Source: Ctenosaura bakeri
Taxonomy: Eukaryota > Chordata > Lepidosauria > Squamata > Iguanidae
Direction: 5' to 3'
DNA: 64,000 nt
Assembly: GCA_948474755.1 (NCBI GenBank)
Contig: CAOLHI010000651.1
Location: 682,001 to 746,000, forward strand
Shown here: in pieces, positions 22,881-36,172 of the stretch
Numbering within the stretch: the stretch's first letter is position 1
Layout: each line of letters begins with the position of its first letter
Notes under the pieces: model-generated
Told to the model about the DNA's origin: nothing
Database searches by the model: none
The model's input: the letters and a program-made list of their open reading frames with translations, nothing else
Made by a program: the position numbers and the translations under genes

Positions 22881-24905
22881 TATATCAGGCAAAATAAGCT
22901 GATAGCTTTTCCTTGTTCACAGAAGAAATACAACCCTAAAACAAAGAAACGTAATAGTGAATGTGTATATATCATACATACTGTAAAATTTAGTGCCACT
23001 GCTTCTGACTTTTCTGCTCTATAGGTTTTTGTCAGGCCTGCTTTGTAATAGGAACAGTTTACTAGGGTCATCTTATGGTTATAGTTGTGCATTTTTATAC
23101 TTCATCAATGAGCAAGTTCATATATTGTTAAAACCTTTATGTTTTGCAAAGGAAAGGCTTAGTGAAATGTGCAGCATTTTGCATTACAGTATGGGAACTG
23201 TAAGTTCCAATGGTTTGTCTGGTATCAATATTCCTCCTTCTCTGCCAGTATCAATCCCAAGTAAGCCTACTCTGAATGTTTTAATTACAGTTTTGAGAAC
23301 ACAAGCCATTTCTTAGAAAAAAGGTTGGGAGAGCATTTGTTTTGCTTTATAAAGATTATTCTTAACACAACCAGCTTCAATTAATCTAGTATGTTTTCTT
23401 TCCATTACTACAGATGAATTTGTTTAGATCTGGCAAATTATAGAGAACCTTAATTAACATATTGAAAGTTATATAAAGCTGTGTAAGTTTTCTCTTCATA
23501 ATTGGGAAACTGCTGTACTTCAAGGTCAGAATTTTATGTATTGGTCTTTGGATTAATGTCTGCTGCTTTTAATTTGGTTACATGGGAATTGTGAAAACTG
23601 CTTTTAAATCTCAAAATACCTGTCGGTTTTGATGTGTGAACAAAAATGAAAGCTTTAAAACTAATCTGTGACTTGCTTGCAAAAGGAGTACTGATTTCTT
23701 CTCAATTCAGTGAAAATAATCAAATTTTGATTTTGTCAGAAGGAAGGAAAATCTCTTTTTTTCCTTCCTAGATTTTTCTTGTCCGACTCTCCCAGACTTT
23801 AGTTTTCACATACTAGTGATTTGAGGCCCTCACTGTTTCCTTCAAATGCTGTATTTTACATATGTGTTTACCTTAGGCTCATGAAATTCCATCTGCTTTC
23901 AGATTTGGGTAGATGGAGTTCTGGAAGTTTTTTTTTTTTTTGATATGTTTTGTTTTGGTTTAATTAGATCAAGTTCTCAGCTATGTAGGTTTTCTGCTGT
24001 CAAAACTTGCTTGAAAAAAATACCAGTGTGCCTCTTGAAGATATTTTTGCCCATATCAGTATTATGATAACTGAAGCTATTGCAGGTCTTGTTTCTTCAT
24101 TCTCAATTGTTTCCATCGTGTGTCCTCAGATGACACTGTTCTAAGTGTGGCAATTTCCCTCCCAGGTATCCAGGCATTCAAACAGACAATGGAATAGCTT
24201 TTTCCTCTCTTTGGTGCATCTATCTGTTCAAGTCAGTTGATTTCATCACTTTCTCCACTTTCAAAGGCCAAGGTTATCCTGAGCTCCAATGCTCTTGCTT
24301 TGCACTTTGCTTCCCCACTTCCCCCATATGCTTCTCAAAGTATTACAGCTGGCAGAACTCCCAGAAGGGATGTGAGATTTGCCTTCATGAAGGTTATGTC
24401 AAGATCTCCCAGAGGCAAAACACGATTCCACCTCCATCTCCTGCCTTCTGTTGTGTTGCCCTTTCCTGTGAAACTTCAAAGCAGTTCCTGGAAATGCATC
24501 CTAGTAGCTTGCTGTTACACCTTGTGTTCTTGGTACATGAGATCTTCTTTCCAGCCAAAGGGATGCTCAGCTTGCACAGGCATATGAGGAGTGTGAAGTA
24601 GTCTGCCAACTGTTTGTCTGACTGCAGTGTTCCCTTAGTGGACAGTGGCTGAGATCCTACATGTGTGTATAGCTCAATATGCACACTTCTGTATCTTCCC
24701 ACTGCCTGGCATCTCTTGAGTCGCAGGAGGGGCCCCTGCTGTTGTTACTTACTAGTGGGGAAAGGAGGGAAAGGTGAGGTGATAGAGAAATGGTTACCCT
24801 CAGCTTGCTGGGGAGAGGAATGAGGATGTGCTCTCAAATGGAGTGTACAAGCCTGTTCTCTCCCCCCCCCCACTCCCTGGAGCTCAGAACAGCTGTATCT
24901 TAATA
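22881..24905. other. No feature seen
   Basis: AT-rich sequence with a T17-class run at about 23926-23942. No supportable gene. Confidence 0.5.
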
Positions 24906-25085
24906 GGCCATTTCCGCACGATACTGTTACAGCATTGTTATTCCACTTACAACATCCTATGGACTCCTGGGGTTTGCAGTTTTGGGAGGGGCCAGCCGAC
25001 TCCTCCCAAAACTGCAAACCCCAGGATTCCATAGGATGTTGCAAGTGGAATAACAGTGCTGTAACAGTCTCGTGTGGAAATGGCC
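24906..25085. mobile_element. Snap-back palindromic MITE, copy A
   Basis: The 180-bp element is almost wholly self-complementary. It starts GGCCATTTCCGCACGA and ends TCGTGTGGAAATGGCC. Its arms include GTTATTCCACTT with GCAAGTGGAATAAC, and GGGGTTTGCAGTTTTGGGAG with its inverse. The 3-bp direct repeat ATA flanks it (24903-24905 and 25086-25088). Three related copies occur in this window. It has no coding capacity and presumably moved with a transposase supplied elsewhere. A 3-bp duplication fits PIF/Harbinger-like transposases among others, but the superfamily is not proven. Confidence 0.85.
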
Positions 25086-25088
25086 ATA

Positions 25089-27224
25089 GTTTAAAGCCCC
25101 CCTCCCAGTAAGACGGAACAGCAGCATACTCCTCACAGGACTTGTCGGCTGCTAGACATAGGAATTTTTGGACAGAATGCAACACCAACTGTATAACCCT
25201 CTGTGCCCCATCCCAAATGTGACTTAACATATGCATAAGCTACACTTCTGTGCATGAAAGTCACTAACAGAAGGCCAGCCATTGTTCCCTTCTCAAACTG
25301 CTATCCATTGGACTATGAGTCTGGTGGCCTATTATGACTTCCTCTTTTGCTGTTTGGCACCAGTGGTTTGACAGTTGAATAATTGATTTTTAGCTGTCTG
25401 CTGCTAAATAGACTCTCAGGGTATTCTAATTTCTGTCTGAAGGAGATTGTAATCTCATGGCCTCAGGCACTGTGGCTTTTTTTCCTTTCCATGTACAGGG
25501 GAAATATATGTGGATCCACCTGGTTCCCTGTGTATGTGAAGGATGCTTACTGGTTAGGGTTATTTTATTTCATGAGAGCGTTCTGGTGCTGGTATGTGTT
25601 CACTGGACCCTTGGATGGAATGTTCTAAGTGAGCAACATCCCGATGGATGTGTGGGTATGCAGTTGGATGGGGACTGTGCTGTGCTATGGGGGTGATGCT
25701 CAGGGTTACCACATCTGTTCTTGTTTCTACTACTATTGTTGTCTGGAAGTGCATTGAATTGCTGGTACATTACACAGATATAACTCAGACATAGTGACTA
25801 CCATGTCAGCAGGACCAAAGAATTAGATTAGGATAAGGTTCAGGCCTGGATAGGTTCCTTCTGTATTCAAAGCACAACTTAGAAATGTATATTTGATAGG
25901 GCCAAAAATATTTTTGTTGTTTTTGATGCATAACTCTATAATGCTGGTTATCGTTCTTAAACTATTTGGTCCTGCATTCTCCTATCTTATGGAATTCTAT
26001 AAACAAACATTTTTGGTTGGATAGGTTGGACCTGTGTGAACTTCTTCTGAAGCCGGGGGAAAAAAAGATTCTGTTTGCTCGGTCAGGTCCCCAAATGACA
26101 TGATCTTTGTTGAGCAAGCACACATGCAAACATTTTTGCTGAAATGTGTGCAAATGAAATTGAAAGTGAATGCTTTCAGTTCAGCAGTACTTGATGTAAA
26201 ACCCATGTTTAATACTTCAGCCACTTGAGGAATGGAATCAGCAGTATGTGGGAGGCCGCAAGGCTATGTAGATTTATGATGGAGAGGGTTCTACTGAATT
26301 TAGTGTTGCTTACTTCTGACTAGGCCAGATAAAGGATTGCATTGCACGTGAATTATAAAGTTATTTTCTTTTGAAAGCCTTGGGGCATTGGGATTTAGCC
26401 TCTCTTATGGCTGAGAATTGAAGTCAAGCAGTGCCACCTGGACAGCTGTCCTTAACAACTCTTTTCCAATCCTGGTTGCTAAGAAGCTCCTGGCCACCTT
26501 GCAACATACTAAAGAATGTAATTTTAATATGTTCAGCTATATTTGTCAGCATTCATATTTCTGAAGTAGTAAATCAGACTAAGTTTGATAAGATAAAAAA
26601 CTAAATATTTCAATATCCTTCTGTTTTATAGAAAAAATGGTGGGAACCCATTTTCTTTCAAGGGCTTCAAAAACTCCAGAAATTCTACATTTCTAGGTAG
26701 AATGACTTTTGTACGGTATATTTAAAAAATGAAAGCGCTCTCAGTGCTCAGCGTAAAAGATGTATTTGAGAAAATCAAAACTGTGAATGCAGTGGAATTC
26801 AGGAGAAAGAAGCTGTAATAATCCATTTCTCCTCATGTTTGTTGCTAACCGTCAGTGATAAGAGCTGCAGCTTCTGCTAACTCTGAGGCCTTTAAAACCC
26901 AGGATGGGGCAATGTAGAGAACAGCCTGTCTTCTAGGCAGAGTAGAGTATCGCCCACAGTTTAGTGCTATTTACTGTTAAGCTGGATGGAAACTATAGCG
27001 CTTAACCTCATGGTACACTACTAGTATTCTCTCAAACTAAACAAGGCAGTGTGATAAAAAATGGAATTAACAAAATGTATGTAGTATAAAATGTATACAC
27101 TGCAGTTTTTTCCTCACATGATACTCACAGTAGTGAATAGTCCACAAGAAAAGAACTCTCTCAGGATCTCAAAATATAATGATAGTAATATCAAAGCCAG
27201 GTGTAAAGCATAGACTGTAAAAGA
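25089..27224. other. No gene seen
   Basis: Bases 26280-26340 hold a fragment of the dispersed 'gcttacttctgac...aggattgca' repeat. The rest is AT-rich unique-looking sequence. Confidence 0.45.
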
Positions 27225-27655
27225 AATCTTGACACAAATGCATATATGGATAGAAATGCAACAGACCACTTTGTGGCACTTTTTAATATATGGCTGTGAA
27301 AGCTGGACAGTGAGGAAAACTGACGGAAAGAAAATCAGCTCATTTGAAATGTGGAACTGGAAAAGGTTCTATGAAATGAATAGGTCTCAGAGCAAATCAG
27401 GCCCGAACTCTCCCTAGAAGCCAAGAAACTGAGGCTGTTGTACTTTGCTTATATCATGAAAGTGCATGACTCACTGGAAAAGACAATAATACTTAGTAAA
27501 GTGAAAGGAAGTAGGAAAAAAAGGAGATTGCAATCCAGATGGATTGGTACAATCAAGGAACCCGCAGCTCGTTGATGGCTGGGGCTGCTGGAGATCTGTC
27601 ATTCATAGGGTCGCCATAAGATGGAGTTAATTTGTTGGCAAATAACAACAACGAA
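27225..27655 (+). mobile_element. RTE/BovB LINE 3' relic
   Basis: The frame from 27229 reads YGCESWTVRKTDGKKI and then SSFEMWNWKRFYEM, the conserved C-terminal region of BovB-type reverse transcriptases. After a frame break come further traces of the same C-terminus, with GLEVCHS-like sequence near 27590. It ends with the BovB tail pattern CATTCATAGGGTCGCCATAAG and a CAACAACG run. BovB LINEs are abundant in squamates, which supports the assignment of the organism. Confidence 0.75.
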
Positions 27656-27877
27656 AACAAAAACTAAGAGAGCACAAACTTTCATGGACTAGATTCACTT
27701 CATGAGTTGCAAGAACAGCTGCCCATTAAATGCTGGAGGTATTACATTTCAGACGTTTGATGGTGTTGACCAGGGTGAACAGAGTGAAATCTTTAGGCCA
27801 CATAAACCTTTCACAGTTTTGCATGCCTCTGTGCCTTCCATCCCCTCAAAATGTTTTGGTCTATCACTGGCCAATTG
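27656..27877. other. No feature seen
   Basis: Short unique-looking spacer between the BovB relic and a SINE. Confidence 0.5.
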
Positions 27878-28113
27878 TTTTTATTTATTTATTTATTTGT
27901 ATCCCGCCTCTCCATATGGATCGAGGCAGTGAACAACTTACAAATAGCATGTATTCCGAAACATTTCTGTACATGCCCCCAACAAGCTGGGTACTCATTT
28001 TACCGACCTGTGAAAGGATAGAAGGCTGAGTCAACCTTGGAGCTGGGCAGGATCGAACTCACAACCTTGTGGCTTGGAGTACTGGCATTTAACCACTGCG
28101 CCACCAGGGTTCC
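27878..28113 (-). mobile_element. tRNA-derived SINE of the 'gcgcagtggttaa' type
   Basis: Read on the minus strand the head is TGGCGCAGTGGTTAAATGCC (A-box region, 28085-28104), then GAGTTCGATCC (B-box, 28050-28060). The body has AAGGTTGACTCAGCCTTC and GGTAAAATGAGTACCCAGC, and it ends with a (AAAT)n-rich tail. This differs from the Sauria SINE in head and body. It is likely a single, well-preserved insertion. Confidence 0.8.
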
Positions 28114-29964
28114 CTATGTTTTTGTGTCCCCAGGTGCCTCGAGGCAGTACGGTTGGCCATTTGAGTTATTGGGTAGCCAGGCCTATGTCAGGAATTCATT
28201 TCCCATTTGTGGGGAAAAGGATTCTCTACCCTCAAAACAGGTCCAGTAACCCAGCTGTGGCCTCTGAAATCTTCTGGGGCCACAGCTGACCAATTTTAAT
28301 CAGAGATTTCAATAATATAGAATCTCCTCCTCTCCCAATTGTGAATGTCAGGTAGTGCAGCCCTACAAGTTCCTGGGGAAGCTTTGCCCTGCCAACCTTT
28401 GGAAGTTCCCCATTCCTGAAGTAGACCTTGGTCGGCTTGTGCAGCAAATAATAATACTATGTGGTATGATACAACAACATTTTTGGGTTGTTTTTGATCT
28501 GGCTAACCAGCATGGTTTCTCCTTTGGAAGTTGTTACAAATGGGAGGAAACAAGCTGAAGTACTTCTAAGGCTTTGATTCTAAAGTCTCTATTTGGTTTG
28601 TCCTTATTCAGCAACATGGCTTACTTCTAAGGGTTATTGCTTTCCATTTAAAAAGGAAAAGTTTTGTGACAGTGGCTATAGAATTTCCTATAACTGAAGT
28701 CCAATTGGTGCTCCTTATATCATGTTTTAATCATTGCCTTTAGTGTGCCCACTTCACTTCCTGCAGTGGGTTGAGGAGAAACAAACTAGTCTTAGTTTCA
28801 GATTGGAACAAGTCAGCTTGTCATCTAGGACTAGCAGAAATCTCTTGCCCTCTTTCACACTGTTAAAAAGGGCAAAAAGATTCACAATGCCATTTTACTT
28901 TTCTCATTCAAGAATTGGGAGCAGGTTGTTAGGAGGGGAAGGAAGCACCCAGCTATCAGATGGTATTCCTCTGCTCCAATCTCTCTACTGAGGAGTCAAC
29001 CAATCTTGCTCCCTCTTTGGGATTTCTGTTCCTTCCACCATTATCATGTGGCTAAAAGTTCTACCTTATCAGGGAATGTCCAATGGGTAATGGATCAACA
29101 CATTCCAAATAGAAGGAGGACATTTCAGTGCAAGGGCCACAGAGAAGACAAGAGGATGCTTTGATAAAGGCCAGGTCTCATATGAACCGAATCTACTGTT
29201 CTGTCCTTTTTAAGCATGTATTTTGATCCTGAACACACCAGATGTCTGGCCATGTTGTGTGGAGTATGGCTTGGAGATGTGAATATGAGTTGTCCAGATG
29301 ACGATGGTTAGGTTTGGCCTGTTGTGACTGTTGGTGGTAGGGGTGTCAGCCTTATCAATTTGGGAAAGCATCAGATGCATCTAACTGATAGCACCTGGGC
29401 TCTCATCTAAGAAGGTTATGGGGGTTAAGGGATTGCCATGCTACATGGTGTGTGTATGTGTGTGTTTTAATGTGAAAGTATAATTGTTTTTAATTATGCT
29501 CTGTGCTTGAGATTGAATTACAACTGGCAAGTCGCTATGGTACTTAATTACATTTTACTTTTTGTCAGTTGGAAAAACAAGGCAATGAGGAAATGGAACT
29601 TTCTGGTTAGCAAACATTGTGAACTGTCAGCAGCAGATGCCACTAACAGATTGTATTGATCTGTGCATTCCATTCTGTATATAGTGAACAAGGAAGAGGA
29701 AAAGAAATTCTTTCTGACTGCTAGAACTGATGGAGAACTATCTCAAAATGACATGCAAACTAACTGGAATCTTAATTCAAAGACCTAGACAAAATTAGAA
29801 TACTCTATTACTTCCTGAAGTTCTTTAGACTCTGGTGTTTGAAACCAACTCCAAGATTCCAATTTTATGCCCAAGAATATATGCATAAAAATGTGTAACA
29901 GCAAATGGCTGCAGCAGCTCTGTAACTCAGAAAAGGGGAAAAAACCAGGTACCATCTGTCATTT
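28114..29964. other. No feature seen
   Basis: Mixed-composition sequence without a recognisable repeat or exon; (TG)n-like tract at about 29450-29464. Confidence 0.45.
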
Positions 29965-30052
29965 AGGCTGCAGTCCTATGGAGGCTTACTTGACAGTAGA
30001 TCTTACTGAACTAATAAGACTTGATTCTGAGTAAACCTATATAGGATTTGTC
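29965..30052 (-). repeat. Fragment of the 'cttacttctgagtaaac...aggattgcac' dispersed repeat
   Basis: AGGCTGCAGTCCTATG, GGCTTACTTGACAGTAGATC and GATTCTGAGTAAACC are arranged as two inverted halves of this repeat. It is one of at least five fragments of the family in the window. Confidence 0.45.
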
Positions 30053-30674
30053 CTGCTGGTTAATTAAAGTAAAAGGTTTAGTTCCCCAATTTATGGACAA
30101 TGTTGAAGGAATAATTGTGTGCGTATTCTTTAAGATTCCTTGTTCCTTGTGACTGTTCATTGCAGTGCAGTGCAGATGGTTTTGATATGATCCAGACAAT
30201 GTAAATAATGTCCCAGAGCATTGCTATCTTCACTAATTTTTAAAATTGAAAATTAACTGACATATTTGTTCTGGGGTGGTTTGTTCCTACTTTTGTGATC
30301 TCACACCTACTCTTTTTCACAATATTGCTTATCCATCAGTTTGAGGCACAGAGTTACAGTGATGTCTGCATGTGCATTTCGTCGAGTACACAAAGGATTT
30401 GTGCAGAAATAATTTCCAGTAACTGCAGTGATCAGTATGGATGTTTTTATTTTATTACAAAGATTTACAGAACTAAAATGTCTGAGAAGTATAGCAACCC
30501 CATTTCACAAACACACTGAGAGACTAATCTTAGCTGTAGGACTCAAAATGGAGAAGGCTGAGAGTTCTCTCTTCACATTTGCAGGCTCCTCATTCTTAAA
30601 TTGTGTCCAGAACACTGTGACTCTTGCAGCTCCAGGTGAGAAGAGGCTCCCGCTCCTCCATTTGTTATCACCAA

Positions 30675-30767
30675 GGCCATTTCCGCACTAGACTGCAAAC
30701 CCCAGGATTCCACAGGATGTTGAAAGTGAGATAATAGCGCTATAACAGTCTAGTGCGGATATGGTCC
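30675..30767. mobile_element. Snap-back MITE, copy B, left arm deleted
   Basis: It starts GGCCATTTCCGCACTAGA, jumps directly to the right arm (CTGCAAACCCCAGGATTCC, then GCGCTATAACAGTCTAGTGC) and ends in a diverged GGTCC. The flanking trinucleotide CAA is present on both sides (30672-30674 and 30768-30770). Size is 93 bp. Confidence 0.78.
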
Positions 30768-31879
30768 CAACTGAAGTAAAAAAGACATTCAGCTCATGTC
30801 AGCTGTAGCTTCGAATGCACTGTCTGTTAACCAGTCAGATGTGGAATTTGACTAATAACTGACCAACCTCTGTAGTTTCAGAATAGCTTCTACAATTATA
30901 TCAGAGTGTATGGAATTAAAAGGTTATAATAATTAGACTAACAGGGACCTTGAATGAAGTGCTGGGCTGCATGTCTATTGCTAAGTATGAGAGTTCCCCT
31001 CACCAGTTAATGCTATCAGCTTGGAAAATAATAAATCACTTCTCAAGGAACCAGAGAATTCTGACCTGGCATGGGCCTGCTTACTTGACAAGAGCTTTTT
31101 GCTTGCAGCTGTGCATGGCATCAAAAAAGGAAGCTTTTTCATGCTAACCTGTTTTCCACTCAACAATTTGTGCTCCACAAACATGTATTTAGGCTTCTAA
31201 GCAATTAAATTATTTCTGAGACAACTATTATGCATTCAAGAATAGCTACAGTGCTGTACTTATGGAGTGGATACACATAGAAGAATGACACTATAGTCCA
31301 CAAGATAATACGTACTGTCTTCTTCAGGAACAACTGCACAAAATGAAACCATCAGCTTTTCTCTGTGTTTGTTTCCTTGTTTACTGAAGGAGAGACTGTG
31401 AGGTGGTAAGACCCAGTTTCTCATGCTGACTGTATACCTTTCTTACAAGTTTCCACTAAAGAGTTTAAAACAAAATTCCAGTTAAAACTGTTATGTGGTG
31501 GACCATTGCACTCCAGGGAAACCTGCCCACTGTCACTATCATATGGAAAATAGACAGTAGTTCTAACAATGACTGATACAGCACTTTGCTACGTATAACT
31601 CCCTTCTGCTAAAAGTTTTCCAGCTGTTTCTTAGATATTGCTACTACAGTGCTATACTGTGTTCTGTACTCTCCAGCTAATTGTTTGTTAGAGCCTCTAC
31701 TTAAATGGAAATAGTTTCTTAACATCTTTGGTGGGATTGGGAAACTAAAACTGTGTGTCCTTCAACACATCAGACTAGGGCCTAATCTGGTAGGAACTAG
31801 AGATGTAATGTTCTGAAAAATGTTGAAACTGTGGAGAAAAAAAAATCCCCCTGGCCCAAGAAGAAATGGAAATATTGCA

Positions 31880-31910
<31 letters not shown>

Positions 31911-32374
31911 ATATTTGCTTTTAGACTAATTTTTATTCATTCAAGGACATGCGATTATCATGTATTCTGAGCACATTGAATTATGTTATTTATATGTTTA
32001 TTAATTTTTTTAAAAGTCAGGATGTCTTAGAATATTTATATATGCATCCATACTGAGGATGAATCCATATATTGCTGAATCCTAAGGTATCAAGTATATT
32101 CATGTCTTTGTCAGGTGGGTGGTGGTGGTGGCAAGGTTTAATTTTAAGTGAAGTGAAGTAAGATTTTATTACTGGTGATTGAAGACAGTATGTAGAAATC
32201 ACAGTTATCATGCAGAAGTGAAAATCGTGTCTTTACAGGAAAAGCGCATAAAATACTTCCATAATGTAACTGATGAGTAGCAATATATCTGAATATTGGT
32301 AACATTATTCTGTTCAGAAATTCAGTAGTGTTTATGCCATCATCATTCACTGTAAGGTTTCAGTTCTATGAATA
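30768..32374. other. No gene seen; AT palindrome
   Basis: Bases 31870-31916 form a perfect hairpin (AAATATTGCA, 27 bases of alternating AT, TGCAATATTT). The rest is featureless. Confidence 0.55.
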
Positions 32375-35310
32375 CTTCTGGGGCGTAAGTCCCATTCAAT
32401 TTGGTGGGAATCATTTCCCAATAAATAAGCATGGAAACAAGCTTGAAATGTCGTGGGAGCTGTAAAGGAGATTAATTATCATCTGTTCTTGATTATTTTA
32501 TTGTTATTCTCTTTCAACTCAGTTAACTATTCCTTGAAAATACTAGCAGTACTTAGGTTTATGTCTTTAACTTTGTACTTGAAAGATCTTTTCTTCATTC
32601 TCTCCAGTGCTGAACACAGTTAGTTGCATATCTATCAATTTAAAAGCGACAACACAAGGCCATCCAAAAATGAGGTAATTGGTTCCATTTCCCCGGGGGT
32701 ATTTTTCAGGCAAACCAAAATGCATATGTCTCTTAATTAAAGGAAAATAACATTTTAGCCCACATACCTAAGAACTGTTTGATGGCAGTTGAGCCTACTG
32801 AGATATGGTAGTGGGACAAACTGTAGTCTGTTCAAACCAGAATACTTAAGCCATATGCAGGTATACAGAAAGAAATAGCAACCAAGTTTTCCAGTGTTCC
32901 TCTCCCGACATGAACAGCAGATGTCCAAAGAGGAGAACCTCACTTGTATACAGAGGCCGTCCATGCAATTTGAAATTTTGATTTTCCGGGATCCTGGATA
33001 CGTCTGGAGCCTTATGTGTAGACCAGGCTCTCATCTTCGGATGATAGAAAGGACAGGGCCTAGCATGTTTCCCCTCCTTGCAAATTGATTTCTATTGCAT
33101 TCTGACTGACTGTCTTTTGGAGTCTTGTGTAGTGACTTGCATTTTCTTAAAAATTATGAAAAATGCATATGAGGACAAATAGTATGATTTTGGTAGGTAT
33201 CACTGTGATACAGTTACAACAAGTGTACAGTTACTGTTTTGTTTTGTAGCATCTTTCAGACATTAAGGTGGCTGAACAAAATGTAGACAAATTATACTAT
33301 AGCTGAGTCATTTGTACTGCAAAACATGCACATACAGAGAAAAGGGTATGTGTGTGTGCGCATGCACACACTTCTGTGCTAAAATGCTGAATGTGTATTT
33401 TGCAATGTTCAAAGGCAACTGATAAAATTCTAAGAAAAGTTTGTCTGCCCTCAGTTCGCACTGAACTCTTGCTTATGTGAGGATAGTAAATATGAACAGA
33501 GATAAGGAACCAAGAAAGGAGTTGAAGATTAGAGCGATCTGAGTAATGTTTGTCATATTCCCTGTTTCTAGTAGACACTAATCTAGTTGTTTACTAGTGT
33601 CTGCCATATGATCAAATCGATGATCACATATATTTGCTTTGTAAATAATAGCCTAGCTTTGGGAACATTGTATTTAAATTTAATTCTTTTCCTGGAAAGT
33701 TGAACAGTATGTTTTCAGTGAAACAACTCTGACTCAACTGAGTTCCAGACAGTAGAGCAATCAGAGTGTACTGTGATTGCATTGTGGAGGTGGCAGAATG
33801 GGGTATGTCTTGCAGGATGGAATGATGACTATTCCATGGTTACATACCAGCTTTGGGAATAGTTATCATCATTATTCAGAATTGCTCTGTAGCATATATT
33901 CCCACAATAAATCAAGTGCAGCTACAGGCCATCTTCTTGGTTTCATAATGCCTTTTTTTAAAAAACAGCTAAAAAGTATTATTCCCAAATTAAAAACGAG
34001 TTTCTGCTGTTTGGAAAGCTTTTGATGAATTACTACAATATCTGAAAACACCTAATATTTAATACCTCATGAACATCAGGCAATGACTAGCATTATGTCT
34101 CATCTTCCTATTTCTTTTTTGCTTGTTTTTGTTTCGTAAATTGGAAATGGGTGCAGTGTTCCACAATAAATCTGCGCCAGTTAGGTTCAATCAGCTGTTT
34201 CTATTGCTGGAGGAAATTATCTGAGAGAGGAAAAATACCTCATTGCAAAGAGGTTACATGAAAGACATATACCACATTATTATTTTTAGAAAATTATCAT
34301 AGTTTATTAATATAATGATAGCGTACTGAAGGAGAAGTAAGCATCCTTTTTAATGCTATACTGTATCTGACAATCTTTTTTCTCTTGTGTTTATATCTGG
34401 AACACCTAGCCCAATTCATTAGTATATTGTTAGAACACTATAAATAGGATCATAGGAAACTGTGAGATTGATTTGTCCATCTAACCCAGAATTGCTTGTT
34501 TTGATTGGCAGTGGTTTTCTAGGGTGTCAGATAGCTATCTTTCCTATCCCAACTCATTAGAACTTTTTAACATGAGCTGTGACTGTCTGAATAGAGAGCA
34601 TATACTCTTCTTGATGTTTGTTGTTTCCATACTAAGTGGCAGAAATTGACCAGGAAATGTCAAGTGAGAAAGGCTACAGAAGTTATAGAAGCTCTATTTC
34701 TAATTGGTTGTAATTTAAGAATGCCATAGAATGTAAATTTTCCATTAACATAGTCATGGGAAAGAAGGATAACTACTTTCTATCTGTTACAAGATTTGTA
34801 TGTTTGAGTTCCTGTGTAGTTCTATGAATATAGTGAGAGGAGTGGCAAAGACACTAGGAGAGAAATCCTATGGCCCTTGGACTAGTTCCCGGAGCCATAG
34901 GAAATAGGAAATATCCGCTGTTGAGGATGGGAAAAGATATCAAAGCTATGGTTGCTTTCTCTTTCAGATTAGAAAATAGGGGAAAGACACCTATTGGTGT
35001 TATTTCCAGAAGATGGCATGCTTATGAACCTGGAAAATCTACAGTTCTCCCAGTCCCCAACCATAAGCCCAGCATGAAAAAACATTAGACCAGCTGCAGA
35101 TTGTCTGAAATGAATTCTATCCCATTACTTGTGATGGGATGGAATTATTTTTGGTGGGAGACAGGCACATAGAAACTTTGACCTAAATCCAGTTGTTAGT
35201 CCCAATAGAATAGAAACAGTGACTCAGTGAAAATTTGATAAGCTAATGCCTGTGTTAAGTTCCATGGGTTCAATAACACTACTGTAATTGGGATTAACTA
35301 TTTGATTTAG
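32375..35310. other. Mostly featureless AT-rich sequence
   Basis: Bases 32381-32440 are a fragment of the 'gtaagtcccattcaatt' dispersed repeat. Bases 34448-34545 look like a badly decayed piece of the SINE body seen at 35311. A (TG)/(CA) tract lies at 33344-33372. Confidence 0.45.
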
Positions 35311-35516
35311 ATCATAGGAAGCTGCCTTATACTGCATTAGATCATTGGTCCAGCTAGTTCAATATTTTCAACTCTGTCTGCAGCAATCTAGAATTTCAGG
35401 CACAATTCTTTTTCTAGCTCTGCTTGGAAATTCTTGATATTCCCTGATGGTTTTTCATCAAAGTAATAATCAGGCATAGTCCTGCTTTGCTTCCAAAATC
35501 AGATAAGTTCAGGTGT
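35311..35516 (-). mobile_element. 5S-rRNA-derived SINE, copy 1
   Basis: Read on the minus strand, 35435-35510 resembles eukaryotic 5S rRNA. On the plus strand, TATTCCCTGATGGTTTTTCA, then AAGTAATAATCAGGCA, then CCTGCTTTGCTTCC and ATCAGATAAG follow the reverse complement of 5S. The remainder (35311-35430) is the SINE body ending, on the plus strand, with ATCATAGGAAGCTGCCTTATAC. Such elements use the internal 5S Pol III promoter. Confidence 0.6.
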
Positions 35517-36169
35517 GTTTGGAGAAAAAAACAACAATAAGGCAGCTTTCTCCTCAATGCTACATTACCAGCAAGAGACTCCACAAGGTTAAGGAGTCCT
35601 CCATCAGAGTATCAGGTTACTCTTATGGAGTCTAATCTGAGTGTTTGTACAGTTATACATTTTACTTTAATTTATACTTTTACTACAGATATAAAATACT
35701 AGAAAACACAGCTTGCATTCTGTAATGATATATGGTATTCTGTTGTATGTATGAGAAGTACCCTTTTTCCAAGTTAGCCAGAGAAACCATTTTTTCCACA
35801 TTACTGTTCTGTATGCAGCTGATGAGCTAAATTTTCTTCTCTGTGTTTTGGGTGTGAGTGCAAAAATGGTCTGTGTTGAGAAATTTCTAAGGCATTCATT
35901 TACAAGTTTTCAGGGTTTGGATAATTAGCTTAATCAGTCACCCATTTTGAGGAGAAATATTGGACAGCCCGTGTGTGAAAATTTTGTAAAAATCAAAATG
36001 CTTCTATATGTATTTCAGTGTTTTTCTTCTTGTTGGACTGTGAGATATTTTGAAGGAGAGAGGTATGAATCTACTGTTTTTTCCCCCCTTGTGGATATTT
36101 TAGATGTCTGTTAAGTTTTTTCTGTTTCATTGACTAGCAGTACTGCCACATATTAGAGAAAATATTAAC
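35517..36169. other. No feature seen
   Basis: AT-rich; no repeat recognised. Confidence 0.5.
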
Positions 36170-36172
36170 AGA

